Below, piece by piece: positions 29,462 through 36,141 of a stretch of 36,141 nucleotides of DNA; the stretch's first letter is position 1; each line of letters begins with the position of its first letter. The DNA is taken from contig VXMU01000049.1 in the NCBI GenBank assembly GCA_009840945.1, forward strand, positions 1-36,141, in the 5' to 3' direction. A program made the translations under genes and the position numbers. This DNA is from Chloroflexota bacterium. GTDB lineage: Bacteria > Chloroflexota > Dehalococcoidia > UBA2979. The notes beneath the pieces are model-generated. The model had not been told where the DNA came from and ran no database searches. It saw nothing but the letters and a program-made list of their open reading frames with translations.

Positions 29462-30329
29462 CGGCGGCGAAGAGCAGGGTCAGGTAGCTGATCGAGTAGT
29501 GGAAGAGGGTCAGCGCGCCCTTGGTGCCGGGCGCGCGGTAGAGGCGCCACGTCAGCCACAGGAAGATCACCCCGCCGATGAGGGCGGTCGAGAAGTAGAT
29601 CAGCGACATCCCCGCGATCAACGTGAACGCCAGCGCGAGCGCCACCAGCATCAGCGCGTAGAGCCCAATCTGGCGCTTCGTCTCCTCCTCGCCGCGCACG
29701 ACGGGGAGCATCGGCACGCCCGCCCGCCGGTAGTCGTCGGCGAGCACCAGCGAGAGCGCCCAGAAGTGCGGCGGGGTCCAGTAGAAGACGATCAGGAACA
29801 GGAACACCGCGGCGATGCTCACCTCGCCGGTCACGGCCGCCCAGCCGATCATCGGCGGCGCGGCCCCCGCCGCGCCTCCCAGCACGATGTTCTGCACCGT
29901 CGAGCGCTTGAGGTAGTACGTGTAGACGCCGACGTAGAACGCGAACGCGCCGACGGCGAGCGCGGCGGCCAGGACGTTCACGGTCAGCGAGAGCCAGACC
30001 CCCGAGGCGGCAGCGAGCGCCAGCCCGAAGGCGAGCGCCTGGAACGGCTCGAGGATCCCCATCGGCAGTGGCCGCTCGCGCGTGCGCTCCATGAGCGCGT
30101 CGATGTCACGGTCGGCGTACTGGTTGATCGCGTTCGCGCCCCCGGCGGCGAGCATCCCGCCGATGATCGTCGCGGCGATCAGCCACGGCGAGGGCCAGCC
30201 CTCCTGGGCGAGCACCATCGCCGGCACCGTCGTCACGAGCAGGAGCCAGATGATACGCGGCTTCGTGAGCGCGATGTACGCGCGCAGCGTCTCGACGACG
30301 GGGCGGAGCATCAGCGCGTCGCTACGCAC
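29433..30329 (-). CDS. ctaB: Protoheme IX farnesyltransferase (heme o synthase)
   Basis: 298 residues. This UbiA-family integral membrane enzyme adds a farnesyl group to heme b, giving heme o for terminal oxidases. The first Asp-rich motif is NAINQYADRDIDALMERTRE with RPLP; the loop YLKRSTVQNIVLGGAAGAAP and the second motif region WTPPHFWALSLVLADDYRRA with GVPMLPVV are intact. Around eight to nine membrane helices are visible. The GTG at 30329 (GGGAG 7 nt upstream) overlaps the ctaA stop by 8 nt. Its 3' end is repeated at 27968-27997 as the border of the islet. Confidence 0.95.
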   Translation of the reverse strand: MRSDALMLRPVVETLRAYIALTKPRIIWLLLVTTVPAMVLAQEGWPSPWLIAATIIGGMLAAGGANAINQYADRDIDALMERTRERPLPMGILEPFQALAFGLALAAASGVWLSLTVNVLAAALAVGAFAFYVGVYTYYLKRSTVQNIVLGGAAGAAPPMIGWAAVTGEVSIAAVFLFLIVFYWTPPHFWALSLVLADDYRRAGVPMLPVVRGEEETKRQIGLYALMLVALALAFTLIAGMSLIYFSTALIGGVIFLWLTWRLYRAPGTKGALTLFHYSISYLTLLFAAVAVDQLALG

Positions 30330-31278
30330 GCGCCGGCTCCCGCCCGCCGCCCATCGAGGGCGACGCCTCGGCCTCCTGTGTCGCCTCGCCCGGCTGGTAG
30401 GCCGCGGCGACGACGATGAGCACGGCCAGCGCCCAGATCGCCGCGCCGAGCGCGAGGTGCGAGGCGCGCACGACGTCGGAGAACGTGGTCCAGATGTTTG
30501 CAGCGCCCACGAGCATCTGCAGGCCGTAGAGCGCGAGCAGCGTCATCGAGGCCATCCCGAGCCGCTCGGCGTGCGGGCCCCGCAGCGTCGTCCCGGTCAG
30601 CGCCAGCAGTCCGACGGCGCCGAAGCCGACGAGCGTGCTCAGCCGGTGCGCCCAGTGGATGTGTTGCTCCAGCACGCCGTCGACGAACGGGATCGGCGCC
30701 TGCAGGCAGCCGGGCCACGTCGTGCATGCGGTGGTGGAGTTGGAGCCGACGACGTACGAGCCGCCGAGGAGTATCACCAGGAGGATCGCGGCGGTGATCG
30801 CCGCCAGCCGCACGAACGAGGCGCGCTCGCGGCTCTCGACGCGCCTCCGGCCCTCGCCGAAGAAGGCGAAGACGGTGAGGACGCTTAGCACCGCGAGCAG
30901 GGTGAGCGCGGTCCCGAGGTGCGCTGTCACGATCTCGGGCGGCAGCTCGCGCTCGACCGTCTCCTTGCCAAGCCAGGCCTGGACGGCGAGCAGCACGACC
31001 GCGGCGACCGCGAGGTTGCGCACCGTCGTGTCGCCTCGGTGCCGCAGCAGTGCGACGGCCGCGGTGGCGACGATGAGCAGCCCGACGATGGCGGCGGCGG
31101 TGCGGTGCGTGAACTCGATGATCGCGGTGCGCTCGGCGGGCGGGATGAGCTGGCCGTGGCAGAGCGGCCAGTCCGGGCAGCCGAGGCCGGAGCCCGTGGT
31201 GCGCACGACCGCGCCGATCGCGATCAGCACCAGCGTCGCGCCGACGGTCGTCACGGCCAGTGCCTGGTACCGCGTCAC
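30322..31278 (-). CDS. ctaA: Heme A synthase (COX15/CtaA family)
   Basis: 318 residues with eight membrane helices. It oxidises the C8 methyl of heme o to the formyl group of heme a for aa3-type oxidases. The heme-ligand and active-site histidines are in EFTHRTAAAI, TAHLGTALTL, HIHWAHRLSTL and RASHLALGAAIW. The extracellular Cys pair of type 1 CtaA is present in GCPDWPLCHG, and a second pair occurs in ACTTWPGC. GTG start at 31278 with a weak SD. It overlaps ctaB by 8 nt and lies 81 nt after ccmD, so cytochrome c maturation and heme a synthesis are linked here, consistent with aerobic respiration through cytochrome c oxidase. Confidence 0.95.
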   Translation of the reverse strand: MTRYQALAVTTVGATLVLIAIGAVVRTTGSGLGCPDWPLCHGQLIPPAERTAIIEFTHRTAAAIVGLLIVATAAVALLRHRGDTTVRNLAVAAVVLLAVQAWLGKETVERELPPEIVTAHLGTALTLLAVLSVLTVFAFFGEGRRRVESRERASFVRLAAITAAILLVILLGGSYVVGSNSTTACTTWPGCLQAPIPFVDGVLEQHIHWAHRLSTLVGFGAVGLLALTGTTLRGPHAERLGMASMTLLALYGLQMLVGAANIWTTFSDVVRASHLALGAAIWALAVLIVVAAAYQPGEATQEAEASPSMGGGREPARA

Positions 31279-31359
31279 TCGCTGGCCCCGATCCTCACTC
31301 GCGCACCCCGCATCGTACCGCCCAGCCGGGTCAGGCGCTGAGCCGCGGTCTCCCGCCGG

Positions 31360-31536
31360 TCACGCCTCGGGCGGGCGCGAGGAGGCCTCCTCGGCCTCCC
31401 GTTCGGCGAGGCGCTCCTTGAGGGTGTCGAGCTCGCGCTGGACCGTCCGCAGGCGGGCCTGGAGCCACAGCAGGTAGATGAAGAGCCCGGCCCAGAAGAC
31501 GGCGAACCCGGCGAACAGGAACTCGAGGTAGTCCAC
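31360..31536 (-). CDS. ccmD: Heme exporter protein CcmD
   Basis: 58 residues. One N-terminal membrane helix (LEFLFAGFAVFWAGLFIYLLWL) is followed by a charged amphipathic segment (ARLRTVQRELDTLKERLAER) and a short tail, the exact layout of CcmD. CcmD helps release holo-CcmE from the CcmABC complex. The GTG at 31536 shares one base with the ccmC stop, consistent with coupling. Identification rests on size, layout and position rather than on conserved residues, which CcmD largely lacks. Confidence 0.85.
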   Translation of the reverse strand: MDYLEFLFAGFAVFWAGLFIYLLWLQARLRTVQRELDTLKERLAEREAEEASSRPPEA

Positions 31537-32342
31537 TACGCGACGCCCCGTCCCGCTCGCGTCCCGTCAGCCTCGAGGCGGTCGACCTGGGCGCGCAGCT
31601 CCTCGGCCTCGACGCCGATGCGCTCGGTCTCGGCGCGGAGTGAGAGCAGCCAGAGCGTGAGCAGCGTGACCGCCGCCATGCCGATCATCAGCACGAGCAG
31701 CATCGAGTCCGGCAGCGCCTGGTTGCCGGGCAGCGTCGTCACGATCGGGTCGGGGTGGAGCGTGCGCCACCAGCGCACGGACATGTTGATGATGGGGATG
31801 TCGACGAAGCCGATGATCGCGAAGACCGCCGCGTAGCGCGCGGCGCGCACGTCGGTGGAGTCGGAGAGGCTGCGCGCGAGCAGGTAGCCGCTGTAGATCA
31901 GCAGGAGCACGAGGGTGCTCGTGAGGCGCGCGTCCCACGCCCACCACGTCCCCCAGATCGGCTTGCCCCAGATCGCGCCCGTCGCCAGCGTCAGCGCCGT
32001 GAACAGCACCCCGACCGTCGCCGCCGCGCGCGCGACCGCGTCGAACCGCATGTCGCCGCGCCACAGCACGAGGATCGAGGCGACGAAGACGACGAAGAAG
32101 GCGAGGTAGGCCGCGATCGCCGAGGGCACGTGGATGTAGAAGATGCGCTGCACCTCGCCCTCGATCGCCTCGCGGGGCGCGACGACGACGGCGCCGACGA
32201 GCATCGCGAGCATCGCGGCGCCGGTGAGCGGCGGCAGCAGCGTCCAGCGGGCGTCGTAGACGGGGCGCACGAGCGCCCACAGGCCGGCAGCGGCTCGACG
32301 AGCCCCGCCCGGCTGGAGAGGTGACCCGGGCGCGGCGCTCAT
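31536..32342 (-). CDS. ccmC: Heme ABC transporter permease CcmC
   Basis: 268 residues. CcmC delivers heme to CcmE. The tryptophan-rich motif is GKPIWGTWWAWDARLTSTLV (about 125-144); the flanking heme-ligand histidines are in FYIHVPSA (about 70) and RWWRTLHPDP. Six membrane helices are visible. The C-terminus ends in a coiled-coil-like stretch (LRAETERIGVEAEELRAQVD) that is longer than usual. The frame stays open far upstream, but the ATG at 32342 is chosen because its ATGA overlaps the ccmB stop and places the helices as in the family. Confidence 0.94.
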   Translation of the reverse strand: MSAAPGSPLQPGGARRAAAGLWALVRPVYDARWTLLPPLTGAAMLAMLVGAVVVAPREAIEGEVQRIFYIHVPSAIAAYLAFFVVFVASILVLWRGDMRFDAVARAAATVGVLFTALTLATGAIWGKPIWGTWWAWDARLTSTLVLLLIYSGYLLARSLSDSTDVRAARYAAVFAIIGFVDIPIINMSVRWWRTLHPDPIVTTLPGNQALPDSMLLVLMIGMAAVTLLTLWLLSLRAETERIGVEAEELRAQVDRLEADGTRAGRGVA

Positions 32343-32995
32343 TGCTCGGCCACCATCGGGAACAGCAGCGCGCTGCCCACCGCGCTCCAGACCGTGAACG
32401 CCGCGAGCAGCAGCAGCCACGGCGAGCCGCCCGTGGGCAGGTCGAGCGCGCCGCCGGTGGCGCGCACCGCGGCGATGAGCAGCGGCACGAGGAGCGGGAG
32501 CGCGAGCACCGGCATGAGCACCTCGCGCGACCGCACGCGGCTCCCGAGCGTGGAGAGCAGCGTGGTGAGGCTGACGTAGCCGACGGTGCCGAGCGCCATG
32601 ATCGCGATCAACTCCGGGGTGAGCAGCGCGGTATTGAAGAGGATAGTCGCCAGCAACAGTACGGCCAGTTCGATCAGCAGCAGCGCGAGCAGGTTGCTCA
32701 CCACCTTCGCCACGTAGAGGGCCGTCCGTGACACCGGCGCGACCATGAGCGCGTCGAAGGTGCCCTGCTCCACCTCGGCGGCGAACGAGCGGCCGCTGGC
32801 GATGATCCCGGCGAACAGGAACGTCACCCACAGCACGCCCGGCAGCAGCGGCCGCACCTCGCCCGTCGCGAGGTCGAGCGCGAACGAGTAGGTGAGTACG
32901 CTGATCGCGGCGAAGACGGCGGCCGAGAGCCACCCCGCGCGCTGCCGCCACAGCAGGCGCAGGTCCTTGCCGAGCACGGCCGCTGCGGCGCTCAT
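32339..32995 (-). CDS. ccmB: Heme ABC transporter permease CcmB
   Basis: 218 residues with six hydrophobic helices. The start LGKDLRLLWRQRAGWLSAAVF and SFAAEVEQGTFDALMVAPVS with ALYVAKVVSNLLALLLIEL are typical of CcmB, the membrane partner of the CcmA ATPase. The ATG overlaps the ccmA stop by 4 nt and its stop overlaps ccmC by 4 nt. Confidence 0.93.
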   Translation of the reverse strand: MSAAAAVLGKDLRLLWRQRAGWLSAAVFAAISVLTYSFALDLATGEVRPLLPGVLWVTFLFAGIIASGRSFAAEVEQGTFDALMVAPVSRTALYVAKVVSNLLALLLIELAVLLLATILFNTALLTPELIAIMALGTVGYVSLTTLLSTLGSRVRSREVLMPVLALPLLVPLLIAAVRATGGALDLPTGGSPWLLLLAAFTVWSAVGSALLFPMVAEQ

Positions 32996-33648
32996 GCGCC
33001 CACTCCCGCCGGCGCCGGCGAGGGCTCCACGACGCGCCCGCGGTCGAGGTCGATCGCGCGTTCGGCCCAGCCCTCGGCGCGCTCACGCTGGTGCGTGGCG
33101 GCCAGGACGGTGACGCCGGGCGCGCGCAGCACCAGCTCGTCGAGCAGCGCCAGCCCGTCGCGGTCCAGGCCGGTCTCGGGCTCGTCGAGCAGCAGCACCG
33201 CCGGGCGGTGCAGCACGGCGCGGGCGATTGCGAGCCGCTGGTGGAAGCCGTGCGAGAGCACGGCGGTCTCCTCGTCGCGGCGCGTCCACAGCCCCACCCT
33301 CCGCAGCAGCTCCTCGACCCGCGCTGCGGCGTCCTCGACGCCATAGAGGCGGGCGAAGAACTCGAGGTTCTCGCGGGGTGTCAGCTCCTCGTAGAGCATC
33401 GGGCGGTGCGTCAGCACGCCGATCGAGGCGCGCACGCCGCCGGACGCCTTGCGCAGGTCGTGGCCCGCGACGGTGGCGTCGCCTTCGGTCGGTGCGAGGA
33501 GGGTGCAGAGCACGTTGAGAAGCGTGGTCTTGCCGGCCCCGTTGGCGCCGAAGAGCGCGACCTTCGCGCCTTCGGGGACCTCGAAGCTGACGCGGTCCAG
33601 CGCGACGGCGCCGCCGAAGCGCCGGGTCAGCCCGCGCGCCTCGATCAC
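32992..33648 (-). CDS. ccmA: Heme exporter ATPase CcmA
   Basis: 218 residues. ABC ATPase that powers release of heme-loaded CcmE. Walker A is GANGAGKTT (34-42), the signature is LSHGFHQRLAIARAVLHRP, a changed form of LSGGQ with H in place of the second G and F in place of the Q-preceding G, and Walker B is VLLLDEPETGLD; the H-loop is LAATHQRE. The GTG at 33648 overlaps the stop of the upstream gene (GTGA). The LSHGFHQR signature is seen in other CcmA-like ATPases of this lineage as far as I recall, but it is worth noting. Confidence 0.93.
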   Translation of the reverse strand: MIEARGLTRRFGGAVALDRVSFEVPEGAKVALFGANGAGKTTLLNVLCTLLAPTEGDATVAGHDLRKASGGVRASIGVLTHRPMLYEELTPRENLEFFARLYGVEDAAARVEELLRRVGLWTRRDEETAVLSHGFHQRLAIARAVLHRPAVLLLDEPETGLDRDGLALLDELVLRAPGVTVLAATHQRERAEGWAERAIDLDRGRVVEPSPAPAGVGA

Positions 33649-34643
33649 GCCGCTACCCGGCGGCCGGTGAGGTGCAGCGCCACGGCGCCGCCCGCGATGA
33701 TCGCGAGCGCCAGCACCACGGCGACCGCGGCGCCTGTCGTGCCGGTGAGCGGGTTCGGCGTGTTGCGGCCGGCGAGGCCGTCGAGGAGCACGGTCACGGA
33801 CTCGCCGGGCCCCGCGGCTCCCTCGTGGCCGACGACCGTGCTCGGTTCGCCGCTCTCGTCGCGTTCGCCGACGACGGCGGAGCCCGCGAGCGGGCGGATC
33901 TCGTCCGCGAATCGCGTCGGCACGGAGACCTCCATCTGGTCGGTGGGCAGCGGCGCGGTGACGCGCAGCGCGTAGGCGTCGCGCGCCCGATCGTAGCCGA
34001 CGACGTACCGGCTGACGACCGTCGTCACGCCGGGCCGCAGCGCCGTGCCGACGGCGAGCGTGCCGCCCTCGACGCGCGAGTCGCCCTCGCCCCCCGCCTC
34101 GGCGACGAGCGTGCCGTCGGGCAGCGGGATGCGGAGCGTGACGCCCTCCTCGTCGCCGACGAAGACGCGGTCGCCGGGGTTGCGCACCTCGTCCTCGCGC
34201 AAGAACACGATCTGCGCGTTCGCGCGGTCGAGCCGCAACACCGTGACCGTCGTGCGGTCGACGCTGAGCGCGGGCGGCTCGGTGGTCGTCGCGTACACCA
34301 CCAGCTCCACCTCGGCGGTCGGCAGTTCGGGTGAGAGCAGCACCGGCGGGGTGAGGTACTGCACGCCGTCGTACACCCCGCGCACGACGTACGAGAGGTC
34401 GGCGTCGGCCTCGACGTCGAACGCGAACCGCCCCGCCTCGGTCGTCGCCTCCTGCGCCGACTGCACCCCGCCCTCCCCGAGCACGATGAGCTGCACGGTC
34501 AGCGGCTCGGCGAGGGGTCCCGAGCCGCCGAGGAGCACGACCCCGGTGATGCGCCCGCCGGGCTGCTGCGCCGACGCGGCGGCCAGGCCCAGCGCGAGCG
34601 CTGCGAGGGCGCAGGCCACGAGGAGCCGGACGGGCGGGGTCAC
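33645..34643 (-). CDS. Membrane-anchored Ig/carboxypeptidase-regulatory-like protein inside the ccm operon
   Basis: 332 residues. A signal peptide (LLVACALAALALGLAAASAQ) is followed by a beta-rich domain: GRITGVVLLGGSGPLAEPLT, AGRFAFDVEADADLSYVVRG, resembling carboxypeptidase-regulatory/transthyretin-like repeats; then a second beta-rich region to about 270. A single C-terminal membrane helix (GAAVAVVLALAIIAGGAVAL) precedes a short basic tail. It is thus anchored with its bulk outside the cytoplasmic membrane. It overlaps both neighbours by 4 nt (GTGA), so it is a fixed member of the operon although it is not a standard Ccm protein. Possibly an accessory holding apocytochrome or assembly factors; the role is unknown. 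Confidence 0.8.
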   Translation of the reverse strand: MTPPVRLLVACALAALALGLAAASAQQPGGRITGVVLLGGSGPLAEPLTVQLIVLGEGGVQSAQEATTEAGRFAFDVEADADLSYVVRGVYDGVQYLTPPVLLSPELPTAEVELVVYATTTEPPALSVDRTTVTVLRLDRANAQIVFLREDEVRNPGDRVFVGDEEGVTLRIPLPDGTLVAEAGGEGDSRVEGGTLAVGTALRPGVTTVVSRYVVGYDRARDAYALRVTAPLPTDQMEVSVPTRFADEIRPLAGSAVVGERDESGEPSTVVGHEGAAGPGESVTVLLDGLAGRNTPNPLTGTTGAAVAVVLALAIIAGGAVALHLTGRRVAA

Positions 34644-34927
34644 GCGTCGCCGCGCGGGTCGAGGCCGGCGTCCCGGAGCGCCTCGGTCACGGCGCGCAGG
34701 CGGGGCGCGAGCGCGCGCCTGCCGTCGCGGCGCTCATCGGGCGAGATGCGCCCACTCGCGGCGTCGTCGTCCAGCTCGCGCAGCTCGGCGAGCAGCGTCC
34801 GGTACTCCTCGGCGAGGTGGGCGCCGTCGCCGCCGTCGGGCGCCGCCTCGCGGCCACGCAGCAGCGGGCCTCCGATGACGGCGGCGGCGAAGCCGGCGAA
34901 CCCCACGAGCACGAACCACTCCATCAC
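34640..34927 (-). CDS. Short CcmI-like membrane protein
   Basis: 95 residues. An N-terminal helix (MEWFVLVGFAGFAAAVIGGP) is followed by an acidic helical segment (LAEEYRTLLAELRELDDDAA, GRISPDERRDGRRALAPRLR). This is the layout of the N-terminal part of CcmI/CycH, where a helix and a short cytoplasmic coiled coil (ending in ..GKISxEEY...) help in haem ligation; the TPR domain of full CcmI is absent. The GTG at 34927 overlaps the ccmH stop (GTGA); an ATG follows at 34924. Position between ccmH and the next operon gene supports the call. Confidence 0.7.
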   Translation of the reverse strand: MMEWFVLVGFAGFAAAVIGGPLLRGREAAPDGGDGAHLAEEYRTLLAELRELDDDAASGRISPDERRDGRRALAPRLRAVTEALRDAGLDPRGDA

Positions 34928-35439
34928 TCGCGGCCCTCACCCGCGCGCAGCTGTTCGTCCAGCCAGCGCTCCTCGGACGCGTCGAGGGAGCCGCCGCCGG
35001 CCGCTGCAAGGGCGGCGGCGCGGCGCATCCGCCACAGCGCCGTGGCGCCGATGGCGGCGACGAGCAGGGTCGAGCCGCCGACCCAGCCGAAGAGCCACAG
35101 GTTGAAGCCCTCGCGCGGCAGCTCGGCGAGCACCGCGTCCCCAAAACGGTCGGAGAAGTAGAGCAGGATGTCGTCGCCGCTCCGACCGGCCGCGAGCTGG
35201 TCGCGGATCTCGGCGCGCATGTCCTCGCAGATCGTCAGCTCGCAGTGGTCGAGCCGGACGTTGATGCAGCGCGGGCACATCAGCTGCTGCTCGACCTGCA
35301 ACGCCTGCGCCTCGAAGTCCTGCGCGCGGGCAGGCTCGCCGGTTCCGCCGAGGTGGCCCGACGCCCAGGCGCCCGCGACCGCGATCGCCGTGGCCGCGCA
35401 GGCGATGAGCGCGAGCCGCGCGGCGGCGGGCATGCTCAC
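34924..35439 (-). CDS. ccmH: Cytochrome c maturation protein CcmH
   Basis: 171 residues. Signal/anchor helix at the N-terminus, then the redox domain with QQLMCPRCINVRLDHCELTI: the CxxC of CcmH (LRCxxC type) that reduces apocytochrome cysteines. It continues with CEDMRAEIRDQLAAGRSGDD and ILLYFSDRFGDAVL, the family's 'RYGdfVL' block. A second membrane helix (FGWVGGSTLLVAAIGATALW) is near 115-135. Two extra Cys (HCELTIC) follow the CxxC. GTG 35439 overlaps the ccmF stop; ATG 35433 is an alternative start. Confidence 0.92.
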   Translation of the reverse strand: MSMPAAARLALIACAATAIAVAGAWASGHLGGTGEPARAQDFEAQALQVEQQLMCPRCINVRLDHCELTICEDMRAEIRDQLAAGRSGDDILLYFSDRFGDAVLAELPREGFNLWLFGWVGGSTLLVAAIGATALWRMRRAAALAAAGGGSLDASEERWLDEQLRAGEGRE

Positions 35440-36141
35440 GCCCTCGTCGTCGCGCCGGAGGGCGGGACCGCCGGGGCCGTGACGCGCTCGCGCGCCGGTT
35501 GCGGCGCGAACACCACGATGCCGCCGAGGACGTAGAGGCCCGCGCCGATCCAGAGCCACGCCATCAGGGGGTTCACGAACGCGTTGATCTCGGCGACGCC
35601 GTCGGCGTCCCAGCCCTGCAGGAACACGTAGAGGTCCTCGCGCCACCCGGTATCGACATCGACCATCGCCATGGGCTGCTCGGGGAAGTTGCGGAAGAAG
35701 CGCCGCCCCGGCTCCAGCGAGGTGACCACGTCGCCGCCGCGCCGGACGGTCACCGCCGCGACCACCTCGGTCTCGATTCCGTTCGCCGTGCCCGCGCGCT
35801 CGCGGAGGCCCTCGAACGCCAGCGTGTAGCCGCCGACCTCGAACGACTCGCCCGGCGCGACGATGCCGCGCGCCTGCGACTGGTAGACGGTCGCGGACAC
35901 CACGGCGACGGCCATCACGGCCAGCCCGAGGTGCACGAGGTAGCCCCCGTAGCGGCGTCGGTCGCGCTCGAACAGCCCGAGCAGCGCGGCGGGCCAGCTG
36001 CTCCCCGCGGCCGCCCGCCGCCCCCTCGCCCCGATCGCGAACTCGCGCAGCGTGACGTACCCGAGCGTGGTCGACGCGCTCACCGCGGCGAGGGCGAAGC
36101 CGTCGCGCATCCCGAGCGCGGCGAGGAGCGCCGCGCTGCCC
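35436..36141 (-). CDS. ccmF: Cytochrome c heme lyase subunit CcmF, C-terminal part (cut by window edge)
   Basis: About 235 C-terminal residues are present; the frame continues beyond the window. Recognisable CcmF blocks are RRRYGGYLVHLGLAVMAVAV with a heme-b ligand His, the periplasmic segment YTLAFEGLRERAGTANGIET, RFFRNFPEQPMAMVDVDTGW, EDLYVFLQGWDADG, and the final helix NPLMAWLWIGAGLYVLGGIV. CcmF joins heme from CcmE to apocytochrome c. The stop overlaps ccmH by 4 nt. The WWD-type tryptophan motif and most helices lie outside the window. Confidence 0.93.
   Translation of the reverse strand, partial: GSAALLAALGMRDGFALAAVSASTTLGYVTLREFAIGARGRRAAAGSSWPAALLGLFERDRRRYGGYLVHLGLAVMAVAVVSATVYQSQARGIVAPGESFEVGGYTLAFEGLRERAGTANGIETEVVAAVTVRRGGDVVTSLEPGRRFFRNFPEQPMAMVDVDTGWREDLYVFLQGWDADGVAEINAFVNPLMAWLWIGAGLYVLGGIVVFAPQPARERVTAPAVPPSGATTRA

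Noticed and set aside
1-36141. CRISPR array, rRNA genes or prophage
   Set aside because: No regularly spaced repeats, no rRNA signature sequence and no structural phage genes were seen on either strand.

Overview
The window is about 36 kb of very GC-rich (roughly 70% or more) bacterial chromosome, densely packed with genes and with many GTG starts. No phage genes, transposases, rRNA operon or CRISPR array are visible. Gene content (stand-alone Gre factors, a coaD-linked coiled-coil gene, heme A/heme o synthases beside a System I cytochrome c maturation operon, PQQ-type dehydrogenase, MmpL exporter, cadherin-like/FnIII surface protein, tails built of repeated TP/TA dipeptides) fits an aerobic member of the Chloroflexota, perhaps near Dehalococcoidia/SAR202. 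This placement is an inference from gene content, not a phylogeny.

Layout. (1) 1-2021: two divergent, closely related 7Fe ferredoxin genes. The rightward one is fused to a two-helix membrane anchor and a C-terminal domain resembling a PD-(D/E)XK nuclease fold. (2) 2133-8532, all minus strand: DinB-like protein, a 59-residue membrane protein with its own promoter and palindrome, then serS, a Nudix hydrolase, a HAD phosphatase, an SRPBCC protein, lysS, a GreA-type factor and a solitary HicB-type antitoxin. (3) 8756-13689, plus strand: HtrA-like protease, a membrane-anchored GH18-like protein without the usual catalytic motif, rsmD, coaD and a coiled-coil protein. (4) 13700-20970, minus strand: lipoprotein hydrolase, leuS, a 59-residue two-helix protein, PQQ sugar dehydrogenase lipoprotein, MmpL/RND exporter. 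(5) 21537-24733, plus strand: two secreted proteins, the second a modular surface protein ending in two copies of an unfamiliar module. (6) 24846-27965: tRNA-Ala(GGC), macro-domain hydrolase, Yip1-like membrane protein, rsmG, and a second Gre factor with an N-terminal extension. (7) 27968-29461: a lower-GC islet with two overlapping membrane-protein frames, bounded by an exact 30-bp direct repeat whose right copy is the 3' end of ctaB. (8) 29433-36141, minus strand: a tightly overlapping cytochrome c maturation operon (ccmF-ccmH-ccmI-like-anchored protein-ccmA-ccmB-ccmC-ccmD) followed by ctaA and ctaB, i.e. heme handling for an aerobic respiratory chain.

The least ordinary parts are the ferredoxin-membrane-nuclease-like fusion and its divergent partner, the two Gre factors (one without the tip acids, the other with them and with a recombinase-like N-terminal extension), the ctaB-end islet with its direct repeats and decayed gene ends, and a set of perfect palindromes placed on promoters (leuS, a small membrane gene, the Yip1-like gene).
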